From Bacteroidales bacterium (GTDB taxonomy: Bacteria; Bacteroidota; Bacteroidia; Bacteroidales; TTA-H9): a DNA stretch of 40,961 nucleotides. Positions 6,663 to 17,675 of the stretch are shown piece after piece. Under the pieces are notes generated by a model that had not been told where the DNA came from, searched no databases, and was given only the letters and a program-made list of their open reading frames with translations. The stretch spans positions 1-40,961 of the forward strand of contig JAQVCV010000044.1 of assembly GCA_028689615.1 (NCBI GenBank). Direction: 5' to 3'. Within the stretch, counting starts at the first letter, position 1, and each line of letters opens with the position of its first letter. A program made the position numbers and the translations under genes.

Positions 6663-8000
6663 ATGAAATATAAAGCATTTACCCTTTCTAATATTGAGGA
6701 AGGAGATTTATTGAAAAAAATCCCCTCGGGTCTTCTGCACGACCTGAAGGTTGTTGGTACAGTTCTCCCCTTTAAATCGAACAACTACCTGACGGATCAA
6801 TTGATCGATTGGAGCAACCCCGAAGCCGACCCTATGTTTCAGCTTACTTTTCCGCAACGCGGGATGCTCAGCAGCGAACACTTCAAGCTGATGGAACAAA
6901 CACTGGCTTCTACATCTGACAAAAACCAGATACAAGCCGTTGCCAATCAAATACGACTTGAACTCAACCCGCATCCTGCCGGACAAAAAGAACACAACGT
7001 GCCCGTTTTGCGAGGCGAGAAACTCCAGGGCATTCAGCACAAATACCGTGAAACGGTTTTGTTTTTCCCCAGTGCCGGACAAACCTGTCACGCTTATTGT
7101 ACTTTTTGTTTTCGCTGGCCGCAGTTTACAGGTATGGACGAATTCAGATTTGCGGCCCGTGAATCGGAAAATTTGCTCGATTATTTGATTCTGAATCAAA
7201 GTGTCACCGATTTGTTGATGACCGGGGGCGATCCCATGATGATGTCGTTTGGAGCGTTTGAGCGTTATCTCACCCCCTTGCTCGACCAAATTGGGAAAAC
7301 CAACATCCAGACCATACGAATTGGAACCAAGTCGCTCAGTTTTTGGCCATTCAAATTCACCACCGACCCGGAAGCAGATCAGTTTCTCCGACTCTTTGAG
7401 CGGATCACCTCCATGGGGATCAACCTGGCTATCATGGCTCACTTCAGTCACCCGAGGGAATTGAGCACACCGGCAGTGGAAGAGGCCATCAAAAGAATCA
7501 GGGCAACCGGGGCCCAGATCAGGACACAATCGCCCATTCTTCGACATATCAACAACTCGCCCCAGGTGTGGAGCGAGATGTGGCGACGGCAGGTCAACCT
7601 CAATTGCATCCCCTATTACATGTTTGTTCCACGCGATACAGGAGCACGTCACTATTTCGCTCTTCCCTTGCTCCAAACATGGGAAATCTGGCAACAAGCC
7701 TACCAAAACGTGAGTGGAATTTGCCGGACGGTCAGGGGGCCAAGCATGTCGTGCACTCCAGGAAAAGTGCAATTCGTGGGTCCGTCCGACGTAAACGGCG
7801 AAAAGGTGTTTGTACTCCGGTTTCTGCAAGGCCGCAACCCCGATTGGGTACAACGCCCCTTCTTTGCCCGTTACGACGAAAAAGCTGTTTGGATGGACGA
7901 ACTCAAACCTGCATTTGGCGACTCATTCTTCTTTGAAGCAGAAGAAGAGAATCTATACGGAGAACGTTATCACGACAGTTTCCCCGACGATTTTGAATAA
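6663..8000 (+). CDS. KamA-family radical SAM protein (lysine 2,3-aminomutase-like)
   Basis: A 445-residue protein with the radical SAM cluster motif CHAYCTFC (C142, C146, C149), preceded by the family signature PHPAGQKEHNVPVLRG. Then comes MTGGDPMMMS, the glycine-rich SAM-contacting strand. Around residues 340-380 it has ARHYFALPLLQTWE and a later CTPGKVQF segment where KamA enzymes place the PLP-binding lysine. The family moves amino groups with SAM, a 4Fe-4S cluster and PLP, as in lysine 2,3-aminomutase. The C-terminal 70 residues differ from classical KamA and the active-site spacing is unusual. It could therefore be another aminomutase, or a protein-modifying relative such as EpmB. No lysine-fermentation genes lie nearby, so the substrate is open. 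Confidence 0.85.
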   Translation: MKYKAFTLSNIEEGDLLKKIPSGLLHDLKVVGTVLPFKSNNYLTDQLIDWSNPEADPMFQLTFPQRGMLSSEHFKLMEQTLASTSDKNQIQAVANQIRLELNPHPAGQKEHNVPVLRGEKLQGIQHKYRETVLFFPSAGQTCHAYCTFCFRWPQFTGMDEFRFAARESENLLDYLILNQSVTDLLMTGGDPMMMSFGAFERYLTPLLDQIGKTNIQTIRIGTKSLSFWPFKFTTDPEADQFLRLFERITSMGINLAIMAHFSHPRELSTPAVEEAIKRIRATGAQIRTQSPILRHINNSPQVWSEMWRRQVNLNCIPYYMFVPRDTGARHYFALPLLQTWEIWQQAYQNVSGICRTVRGPSMSCTPGKVQFVGPSDVNGEKVFVLRFLQGRNPDWVQRPFFARYDEKAVWMDELKPAFGDSFFFEAEEENLYGERYHDSFPDDFE

Positions 8001-8129
8001 GGTTTTTAAAACCCTGAACGCCTTCTGAGTTCTGCCACACCAGCACACTCACCCATCTACAGTTACTTTCCCGACCGGCCCGTTTACTGTCGCAGGTAAA
8101 TCAATTACTGCAACAACATGAGGCAGCTG

Positions 8130-8160
8130 TTTGAATCTGCAGTTTATATGCCTATATTTG
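8130..8160 (+). promoter_or_regulatory. Promoter of the DUF5020-like/sensor kinase/MFS operon
   Basis: TTTG (8130-8133) and TATATTTG (8153-8160) are spaced by 19 bp, a near-ideal match. The first gene starts 17 nt downstream of the box. Confidence 0.7.
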
Positions 8161-8177
8161 AATAAAATTGATGGCGT

Positions 8178-8852
8178 ATGAGATCGATCATTTTTCTGCT
8201 TCTTGTTGGTAGCTGTCTGTGGCTTCCTGCTCAGAATCTGCAGTTGCATTACGACTTTGGCAAAGCACAAAACTTCGATCAAACCATTGATCGAAGATAC
8301 TTTACGGCCACTTTCGAGCTTTTCAAGCCCGACAAACTCGGGTCAACCTTCCTCTTTGTGGACGTTGATTTCGACAAAGGGGCCGGTGGGGCATCGCTGG
8401 CCTACTTCGAGATAGCCCGCAAGTTTACCCTGCACCAAAAATCGGGCTTTGGCGTGCAGGTTGAATACAACGATGGTACTCCCGATTTTATAGTTCCGGC
8501 CTGGCTTGCTGGAATAACCTTCCCCATCAGGCTGGGCGGAGTTTCAGTTTACACATCGTGGCTCTACAGGGCCAACCGGGGCAGCCGGTCGCCCGACGGA
8601 CAGATGACGTTGGTTTGGAGCATCCCTGTATGGAAGAATCGTTTTGAATTCTCCGGATTTGTTGATGTCTGGACACAGGATAACGTGTTGGAATCGGGCA
8701 AACAATGGGTGATTCTTTCCGAGCCCCAACTCTGGTACAATCTCTCGACCCGTTTTTGCCTTGGAAGCGAATTGGAGATCAGCCGCAACTTCTTTACATT
8801 CGATGGCAGTTTTGAATGGATGCCCACCCTGGCCCTAAAATTTAAACCCTAA
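8178..8852 (+). CDS. Exported DUF5020-like, Tsx-type beta-barrel protein
   Basis: A 224-residue protein with signal peptide MRSIIFLLLVGSCLWLPAQ. The mature part alternates polar and hydrophobic residues in short strands rich in aromatics (LQLHYDFGKAQ, TATFELFKPDK, STFLFVDVDFD) and ends in an aromatic/basic strand (LALKFKP). This pattern resembles DUF5020, a Bacteroidota family related to nucleoside-channel Tsx barrels. It probably forms a small outer-membrane barrel, but solute and pore activity are inferred. It heads an apparent operon: the sensor kinase starts 11 nt after its stop, suggesting that barrel and kinase serve the same external ligand. Confidence 0.75.
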   Translation: MRSIIFLLLVGSCLWLPAQNLQLHYDFGKAQNFDQTIDRRYFTATFELFKPDKLGSTFLFVDVDFDKGAGGASLAYFEIARKFTLHQKSGFGVQVEYNDGTPDFIVPAWLAGITFPIRLGGVSVYTSWLYRANRGSRSPDGQMTLVWSIPVWKNRFEFSGFVDVWTQDNVLESGKQWVILSEPQLWYNLSTRFCLGSELEISRNFFTFDGSFEWMPTLALKFKP

Positions 8853-8863
8853 ATCAGAGAACC

Positions 8864-11218
8864 ATGTCTGTCAAAAATTTCTTCAGATTTCAGAAAATTT
8901 CGGTGCTTTTCATGGTTTACAGCACCGGAATTGCTATGGTAGCCGTGGTGGTTGTTACGGGCTTGTTTGCTTGGCTCGAGTTGAGACGGTTTGCTCAGGA
9001 CGAAGAGCGGATGCGACAGCAATACATCGACCAGCAAAAAGACCTGGTAAAACGCGAAACCATGAAAGTGGTCGATTACATACAGTTTACACGGATGTTT
9101 CTTGAAGAGAAGATGCGTGATGACTTAAAAAACAAAACCGACCAGGCATGGCTGCTGATGGAGAACCTCTACAACCAAAACCGGGGGCGGCTGACCACAA
9201 CAGAGATCAAACAGGTGATCAAAGACGCTCTGAGGCCCGTGCGCTACAACAATGGCAGGGGGTATATTTTCATTGTTGCAATGAATGGCACCGAGGAACT
9301 GTTCCCTGTTGCACCGCAGTTTGAAGGAAAAAACCTGCTCGGGTTGCAAGACGAGAAAGGCAATTATGTTATCAGAGACGAGATTGATCTTATCAGAAAA
9401 TCGGATTCGGGATTTGTTACCGATTACTGGACCAAGCCCGGCGACAATTCGGGGATGATCTATCCAAAAACCTCCTATATCAGATATTTTAAACCTCTCG
9501 ATTGGTATGTGGGGTGTGGCGAATACCTCGACAACGTGGAAAAGGATCTGCAACAGGAGGCTCTTGCCCGAATCAGGCAAAGCAAATTTGACCCCGATGG
9601 CTATGTATTCGCCAACACCTTCGATGGATATGCCCTGGTGATTGATTCCGATAAATATAAAGATGGCGATTACGTTTGGGATATGACCGATGCTTACGGG
9701 TTTAAAATAATTCAGGAAGAGGTGAAAGTGGGACGGCAACCCGACGGGGGGTTCATAAGCTACCATTGGGTTCGACCCGGCACCAGCCTGGTGGCACCCA
9801 AGATCAGCTATTTTAAATCCATTGAAGATTGGAAATGGATAATAGGAGCCGGAGTTTACCTCGACGAAATTGAGCAGCAAATTGCCAGCAACAGGGTCAT
9901 CCACAGAACAGACCTTTACAAGGCCATTGCCCTGAGTTCAGTTGCTTTTATCTCGGTACTGGTTCTGGTTGCTGCAGTAGGGATAAGGATTTCACGACGA
10001 ATCAGAAAGAACTTTTCGGCCCTGTTGACAGACCTTCCCGAAGCCATCGACAACAACAAACAACTCGATGCTTCGGCCTATTCGCTTATCGAGCTGAAGG
10101 AGGTTACGGCCAACTTCAACCGCATGGCTGAAGAGCGGGGCAAAGTGCGCCGCGATCTCACCGAAAGCGAATCGCGGTTCAGAACCCTGTATGAGAATGT
10201 TCCGGTAATGATAGCCATTCTCGACGACCATCAAAACGCCGTGCACTACAACAACCTCATGGCGCAGGTTTTTGGTTTCACCGACCGAAGACCCATCTCA
10301 ATAGATTTCGTCAGATCGGTGCTAACCGATTCACCGATTAACCAAAGCTTTAGCAGATTCGCCTTTACCCCTAACGGGGAATTTATGGAATTGGAATTAA
10401 ACACAAAAGCTGGCATCAGAAGTCACTGCTGGGCTCATTTCAAATCGGAGAGCGGGCAGGTGATTCTGGTAGGTTACGATGTAACCGAACTGCGCGAAAA
10501 TCAACGAGTGCTTAAAGAGCTGAACGATACCAAAGACAAGCTTTTCTCGATCATAGCACACGATTTGCGCAATCCCATCGGCACCTTAAAAACCTTCCTC
10601 GACGAGCTTGCCAATCCCGAAGAGAAACCTACCCCCGAAGAGATGCATCAGTTCATGGGGCTTCTGCGTGAGATGGCTACCCGTGCTTTCAACCTCCTCG
10701 AGAACCTGCTGGTGTGGGCCCGTTCGCAACGCGGTTCCATTGAGTTCAATCCCTCGCGGGTGAACCTTTACAAAGCTGCCGAAAGCGTTGTTGAGTTGTA
10801 CACCCCGGCAGCCCTCGAAAAAAAGACGTCGCTGTTTTTGAGCCCCACCTGCAACATCATGCTTCGATGCGACCCCGACATGTTGCAGGTAATCCTTCGC
10901 AACCTCGTTGGCAACTCGGTGAAATTTACACAGAACGGAGAAATAACGGTTACCTGCCGACTGGTTGGTTCGATGGCCGAAATAGCTGTTTCCGACACAG
11001 GATTGGGAATGGATGCCCAAACCTCTGAAAACCTTTTCCGCAAGGGAACTTCGGTTGCCAGCCGCCCCGGAACGCGGGGCGAAAAAGGATCGGCCCTGGG
11101 GTTGATGCTTTGCGCCGAATTTGTTGACCGGCACAACGGGCATATTGGCGTTGAAAGTCAACCCGGGAAAGGAACTACCATCAGGTTTACACTCCCCCTA
11201 CACACTTCGCAACAATAG
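8864..11218 (+). CDS. Membrane sensor histidine kinase with two Cache domains, HAMP-like linker and PAS
   Basis: A 784-residue sensor kinase. TM1 is at about 17-40. Two tandem single-Cache units fill the periplasmic part (about 85-230 and 240-345); each has a GYxF start and a YFKxxxxW...GxGxYLD end. TM2 is at about 354-375. A HAMP-like helix ends near LKEVTANFNRMAEE (411-424) and a PAS-like domain spans about 430-545. The HisKA domain carries the phospho-acceptor H566 in SIIAHDLRNP. The ATPase domain shows the N box (LRNLVGNSVKF), the G1 box (DTGLGMD), and the G2 box (GSALGL). It would detect a small periplasmic ligand, often an organic acid or amino acid for Cache proteins. No response regulator is adjacent, so the partner is elsewhere. 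It is co-directional with and 6 nt from the MFS gene. Confidence 0.92.
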   Translation: MSVKNFFRFQKISVLFMVYSTGIAMVAVVVVTGLFAWLELRRFAQDEERMRQQYIDQQKDLVKRETMKVVDYIQFTRMFLEEKMRDDLKNKTDQAWLLMENLYNQNRGRLTTTEIKQVIKDALRPVRYNNGRGYIFIVAMNGTEELFPVAPQFEGKNLLGLQDEKGNYVIRDEIDLIRKSDSGFVTDYWTKPGDNSGMIYPKTSYIRYFKPLDWYVGCGEYLDNVEKDLQQEALARIRQSKFDPDGYVFANTFDGYALVIDSDKYKDGDYVWDMTDAYGFKIIQEEVKVGRQPDGGFISYHWVRPGTSLVAPKISYFKSIEDWKWIIGAGVYLDEIEQQIASNRVIHRTDLYKAIALSSVAFISVLVLVAAVGIRISRRIRKNFSALLTDLPEAIDNNKQLDASAYSLIELKEVTANFNRMAEERGKVRRDLTESESRFRTLYENVPVMIAILDDHQNAVHYNNLMAQVFGFTDRRPISIDFVRSVLTDSPINQSFSRFAFTPNGEFMELELNTKAGIRSHCWAHFKSESGQVILVGYDVTELRENQRVLKELNDTKDKLFSIIAHDLRNPIGTLKTFLDELANPEEKPTPEEMHQFMGLLREMATRAFNLLENLLVWARSQRGSIEFNPSRVNLYKAAESVVELYTPAALEKKTSLFLSPTCNIMLRCDPDMLQVILRNLVGNSVKFTQNGEITVTCRLVGSMAEIAVSDTGLGMDAQTSENLFRKGTSVASRPGTRGEKGSALGLMLCAEFVDRHNGHIGVESQPGKGTTIRFTLPLHTSQQ

Positions 11219-11223
11219 AATTT

Positions 11224-12468
11224 ATGTCGGTTACTTTTCAAAAAGACAAACAATACTACAAATTCTGCGCCTACGGGTTTTTCAAGAATCTCCGGTTTTT
11301 CGAACCCTTCCTTCTTCTTTTTTTCCTAAGCAAAGGGCTTTCCTTCCTCGAAATAGGAACCCTGTATGCCATCCAGGAAATCACCATCAACATCTTTGAA
11401 ATTCCAACCGGTGTGCTGGCCGACAGCATGGGGCGCCGCCGCACCATGATCTCTGCCTTTGTGTTTTACATCATCTCCTTCCTGGTTTTTTATTTTTCGA
11501 CCAGTTACCTGATGTTCGTGGTTGCCATCCTTTTTTATGCCTATGGCGATGCCTTCCGCACCGGCACGCATAAAGCCATGATTTTTGAATATTTAAAAAT
11601 CATGGGCTGGCACAACCAAAAAGTGCATTACTACGGTCACACCCGCTCATGGTCGCAAATGGGATCGGCGGTTTCGGCAGCATTGGCGGCAATTATTGTT
11701 TTTATTACCCGCGACTACCAAATGGTTTTTCTCTTCTCGGTAATCCCCTATCTGATTGATCTGATACTCATGACCACCTACCCAAAAATGCTCGATGGAC
11801 AAAGGCGCGCACTAAAGGCTGGCGATGTGGCTGCCAATTTCCGCCACACCATCTCCGATTTTTTGGCCTCAATCCGTCGAAAAGCTGTTCTGCAGGCTAT
11901 CCTTACACAGGCGGTCTATACCGGTTACTACAAGGCAGTGCGCGATTACGTGCAGCCCGTCATCAAAACCTTCGCGCTGAGCCTCCCGGTGCTTTTGTGG
12001 CTCGACGACAAGCAACGCGCCTCTATCATGGTGGGAGTAGTGTTTACCGTCATCTATTTCCTCACCTCCTTCACGGCACGTCGTGCCGGACGGTTTGCCG
12101 AACGTTTTCAAACCCTTAGCCGCCCTTTAAACATCACCATGCTGGTTGGTCTGGTGGCTGGTTTCGTGAGCGGACTGCTCTACCATTGGGGGTGGCTGGC
12201 AGGCGCTGTAGTGTTCTACATGGCTATCTACCTGGTCGAAAATCTCAGGAAACCAATCGGTATCTCTATTGTAGCCGAAAGACTCGACAAGGATATTCTG
12301 GCCACAGCACTCTCGGCCGAATCGCAGGCTGAAACGCTGTTCGCCGCCTTGTTGGCACCTGTTATTGGTTTTGTGGCCGACCAATGGGGAATTGGTGTTG
12401 CCCTGATGGTGGTATCGGCTGGCCTCGTGATGCTGATGCCCCTTTTTAGTGCCGGCAAAGGACGATGA
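11224..12468 (+). CDS. MFS transporter
   Basis: A 414-residue integral membrane protein with about 12 hydrophobic segments. It has a major-facilitator motif A between the second and third helices (GVLADSMGRRRTM, about 61-73) and a second degenerate repeat in the C half (RRAGRFAERF). Both match the family's usual size. Substrate cannot be read from the sequence. The start lies 5 nt after the histidine kinase stop, so it is probably the last gene of the same transcript. The sensor may therefore control uptake or export of the molecule it detects. No signal for a terminator follows directly; the 41-bp repeat array begins about 20 nt downstream. Confidence 0.85.
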   Translation: MSVTFQKDKQYYKFCAYGFFKNLRFFEPFLLLFFLSKGLSFLEIGTLYAIQEITINIFEIPTGVLADSMGRRRTMISAFVFYIISFLVFYFSTSYLMFVVAILFYAYGDAFRTGTHKAMIFEYLKIMGWHNQKVHYYGHTRSWSQMGSAVSAALAAIIVFITRDYQMVFLFSVIPYLIDLILMTTYPKMLDGQRRALKAGDVAANFRHTISDFLASIRRKAVLQAILTQAVYTGYYKAVRDYVQPVIKTFALSLPVLLWLDDKQRASIMVGVVFTVIYFLTSFTARRAGRFAERFQTLSRPLNITMLVGLVAGFVSGLLYHWGWLAGAVVFYMAIYLVENLRKPIGISIVAERLDKDILATALSAESQAETLFAALLAPVIGFVADQWGIGVALMVVSAGLVMLMPLFSAGKGR

Positions 12469-12488
12469 TTGTTAATACCAGACCGTGG

Positions 12489-12816
12489 GGAGACTTCCTT
12501 CGGCTGAAGTTTTTCTCCCCAGACCGTGGGGAGACTTCCTACAGATGAAGTTTTCTCGGCTGGACTAATGGCGAAGATTCGCCTGAGAGCCGGGGGCTCG
12601 TCCGCCCCTGGGCGAAGTTTCGCCTGAGTGCCGGGGGCTCGTCCGCCCGTGGGCGAAGATTCGCCTGAAAGCTGGTGGCTCGTCCGCCCGTGGGCGAAGA
12701 TTCGCCTGTAAGCTGGTGGCTCGTCCGCCCGTGGGCGAAGATTCGCCTGAGTGCTGGTGGCTCGTCCGCCCGTGGGCGAAGATTCGCTTGTTGGCCATTG
12801 GCTATTGGCTTTTAGC
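12489..12816. repeat. Head-to-tail 41-bp tandem repeat array with internal dyads
   Basis: Five well-conserved 41-bp units start at 12571, 12612, 12653, 12694 and 12735. A sixth decaying unit starts at 12776, and two diverged units in the same phase start at 12489 and 12530. Each core unit begins GCGAAGATTCGCC, a dyad GGCGAA/TTCGCC when the preceding base is included. Unit junctions form a second dyad, CGCCCGTGGGCG. A minus-strand open frame of 77 codons spans the array, but the 41-bp period changes frame at every unit, so it is not selected as protein. The array lies between convergent 3' ends (MFS and secA). Units are contiguous with no spacers, so it is not a CRISPR array. Confidence 0.9.
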
Positions 12817-12838
12817 TTTTTGCGCTGGCGTTGGCTCC

Positions 12839-12856
12839 CCCCGATAGCTATCGGGG
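12839..12856. repeat. 18-bp perfect palindrome
   Basis: CCCCGATAG is followed directly by its reverse complement. A degenerate relative, CCCGATCACTATCCGGG, occurs at about 12979-12995 in the same gene-free stretch, suggesting a dispersed palindromic repeat family. Confidence 0.75.
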
Positions 12857-12935
12857 CGATCGGGAGGCGTTGGCGTTGAGGCTCCTCACACCTTCTACCT
12901 CATTCTGAACGGATGAAGACGCACTTGAACGGTTT

Positions 12936-12957
12936 GAGACGCACGGCCGTGCGTCTC
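12936..12957. repeat. 22-bp perfect palindrome
   Basis: GAGACGCACGG abuts its exact reverse complement, and a diverged half-copy (GAAGACGCACTTGAACGG) precedes it at 12915-12932. From memory, similar GAGACGCACGG palindromes recur in intergenic DNA of other Bacteroidota. Confidence 0.75.
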
Positions 12958-12960
12958 TAC

Positions 12961-13098
12961 GGAAACAACCCCTCGCCTCCCGATCACTATCCGGGACGCT
13001 CCTTCTCCCCTCGCCTCTTCTCCCCTCGCCCCTTCTCCCCTTCTCCCCTCGCCCCTCGTCCCTCGCCTCTTCTCCCCCTCGCCCCTCGTCCCTCGCCC
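12961..13098. repeat. C/T-rich low-complexity tract with imperfect short repeats
   Basis: About 130 nt on the plus strand composed almost entirely of CCTCGCC, CTTCTCC and CCTCGTC words in varying order. The opposite strand is a purine (G/A) tract. Open frames across it are low-complexity Pro/Ser strings and not credible genes. Confidence 0.8.
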
Positions 13099-13101
13099 CT
13101 C

Positions 13102-13133
13102 AAATCTTCAAATCTTCAAATCTTCAAATCTTC
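13102..13133. repeat. Four perfect copies of an 8-bp repeat
   Basis: AAATCTTC repeated four times in tandem, directly following the C/T-rich tract. It is a likely slippage-prone microsatellite. Confidence 0.85.
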
Positions 13134-13155
13134 ATATCCCCACCATTCCATCCAC

Positions 13156-13185
13156 AAAAAAACCCGATCAGGCAAGCTGACCGGG
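13156..13185 (-). terminator. secA: secA terminator
   Basis: On the minus strand CCCGGTCAG and CTGATCGGG form a stem with one mismatch and a 5-nt loop (13163-13185). The stem is followed by seven T (13156-13162). It lies 25 nt after the secA stop codon. Confidence 0.8.
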
Positions 13186-13209
13186 CTGTATATTTAGCGA
13201 TTTAAGATT

Positions 13210-16500
<3,291 letters not shown>

Positions 16501-16578
16501 GGGTATCTGTGTAATGATTATCAGAATTGAAGAGTTCCGCCCCGCAGTCAATTATTGTGCCGCAGCGGTACGGGCAGG

Positions 16579-16586
16579 CAAATGTA
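16579..16586 (-). promoter_or_regulatory. secA: -7 element of secA
   Basis: TACATTTG on the minus strand, 78 nt before the secA start at 16500; it is the only TAnnTTTG noted in this 256-nt gap. The longer-than-usual leader would leave room for translational control, but no secretion-arrest peptide is visible. Confidence 0.45.
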
Positions 16587-16701
16587 CTGATTTTATAGCG
16601 AACCGAATGGCGATGACCGGCAGTTGGGTCTGAAACAAGTGCTCATTGCTGGGCAGCACCTTGAGGGGTTTTACCGGCTGAGTTAATCGGCAGGGTTGCC
16701 G

Positions 16702-16733
16702 GCAAAACAAAGCCGGCTCCAAGGGAGCCGGCT
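16702..16733 (-). terminator. Terminator of the DUF2795 gene
   Basis: A 10-bp perfect stem (AGCCGGCTCC with GGAGCCGGCT, 16711-16733) has a 3-nt loop and is followed on the minus strand by TTTGTTTTG. It lies 23 nt past the stop at 16757. Confidence 0.85.
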
Positions 16734-16756
16734 GGTGTGGGGTAAGATGCCATTTC

Positions 16757-16978
16757 TTAATACTCATCTTCGTGAAAGAAGAAGTCGTCTTTGGTAGGAT
16801 AATCGGGCCAGATGTCCTCGATGCGCTCGTAAATTTCACCCTCATCTTCGATCTCCTGAAGGTTTTCGATCACCTCTTGTGGTGCACCGGTTCTAACGGC
16901 AAAGTCAATCAACTCCTCTTTGGTGGCGGGCCAGGGAGCATCTTCCAGTTTTGATGCAAGTTCCAATGTCCAATACAT
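16757..16978 (-). CDS. Small acidic DUF2795 protein
   Basis: A 73-residue cytosolic protein matching the DUF2795 pattern: a hydrophobic start (YWTLELASKL), then PWPATKEELIDFAVRTGAPQ and a helix ENLQEIEDEGEIYERIEDIW. It is strongly acidic at the C terminus (FFFHEDEY). The family is small and of unknown function; the fold resembles a short helical bundle. It has its own promoter box and terminator, so it is transcribed alone between secA and the corrinoid gene. Confidence 0.85.
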   Translation of the reverse strand: MYWTLELASKLEDAPWPATKEELIDFAVRTGAPQEVIENLQEIEDEGEIYERIEDIWPDYPTKDDFFFHEDEY

Positions 16979-17013
16979 ATGTAAGAAATTTTTGTTTATT
17001 GCGAAGTTTTTTG

Positions 17014-17021
17014 CAAAAGTA
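17014..17021 (-). promoter_or_regulatory. -7 element of the DUF2795 gene
   Basis: TACTTTTG on the minus strand, 35 nt upstream of the ATG at 16978. A clean -33 element is not seen. Confidence 0.5.
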
Positions 17022-17070
17022 TTGTTTTTTCACAATTATTTCTAACAGTTCACCGAAGTATCAAAAAAAA

Positions 17071-17631
17071 TTATTGAACTGTTGGTTTCCAAGGTATTTC
17101 TTGTGCCTGGTGGTCGTAGGTAAATTTGCGTGCCAGCACGAAGAGGAAATCCGACAGGCGGTTGAGGTATTTCAAAGCGGCCTGGTGTTGTGGGTGGTTG
17201 GTAGCCACGCGTGTGACACACCTTTCGGCGCGACGGCAAACCGTGCGGGCCAGGTGGGCATAGGAGTTGAGGGGATGGCCGCCGGGTAGAATGAAGGTGG
17301 TTAGGGGAGGCAGGGTTTCGTTCATGAGGTCGATGGCCTCTTCGAGCAGGGTGATGTCGGTGGGTATCACTTGGGGGAGTTTTTCCAGATCGGCAGGGGT
17401 GGCTGCAGCCAACACCGATTCGATGGTAAACAGCCTTTCCTCGATTACAAGCAGGAGTTGGTTTGCCCATTGGTTGGCGCTGTTGTCGCGCAGCACAGCA
17501 ATGAAACTGTTGAGTTCGTCAACGGTACCATAAGCTTCAATCCGATCGTCGTGTTTTGGAACGCGCAGGCCGCCCAGCAACGAGGTTTCACCCCCGTCGC
17601 CTTTGCGGGTATAGATTTTCCATTCGGTCAT
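17071..17631 (-). CDS. PduO-type cob(I)alamin adenosyltransferase
   Basis: A 186-residue enzyme that transfers adenosyl from ATP to cob(I)alamin, making coenzyme B12. The N-terminal ATP loop reads TRKGDGGETSLLGG (8-21), followed by RIEAYGTVDELNS (30-42). The C half has FILPGGHP (113-120) and ARTVCRRAERC (128-138), all hallmark PduO/MMAB segments; length is typical. It acts in the cytosol as a homotrimer in characterised members. It starts 44 nt after the ABC ATPase stop with no TAnnTTTG in between, so it is probably co-transcribed with it. No B12-dependent enzyme or corrinoid transporter lies in the window, although the ATPase might be read as one; its sequence says otherwise. Confidence 0.93.
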   Translation of the reverse strand: MTEWKIYTRKGDGGETSLLGGLRVPKHDDRIEAYGTVDELNSFIAVLRDNSANQWANQLLLVIEERLFTIESVLAAATPADLEKLPQVIPTDITLLEEAIDLMNETLPPLTTFILPGGHPLNSYAHLARTVCRRAERCVTRVATNHPQHQAALKYLNRLSDFLFVLARKFTYDHQAQEIPWKPTVQ

Positions 17632-17675
17632 AGCAAAGAAATTTGTGATTTAGAACAGGGTGCAAGAGCGATTGT

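Noticed and set aside
6386-6673. 95-codon frame upstream of and overlapping the KamA-like start
   Set aside because: It is out of frame with the gene, has no promoter-proximal signal and reads as non-coding; the leader interpretation explains the region better.
6708-7853. 381-codon minus-strand open frame opposite the KamA-like gene
   Set aside because: Antisense shadow of a gene with clear motifs; no family features of its own.
12565-12798. 77-codon minus-strand open frame across the 41-bp array
   Set aside because: A 41-bp period shifts reading frame at each unit, so no repeated peptide is maintained; the frame stays open only because the repeat lacks stop triplets.
12489-12816. Possible CRISPR array
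   Set aside because: Units are contiguous with no unique spacers, the copies diverge at the ends by point changes, and no cas gene is present.
12913-13197. 94-codon plus-strand open frame in the C/T-rich region
   Set aside because: Its middle is a low-complexity Pro/Ser/Arg string that comes from the C/T-rich tract, followed by the AAATCTTC repeat; no start signal or homology-like pattern.
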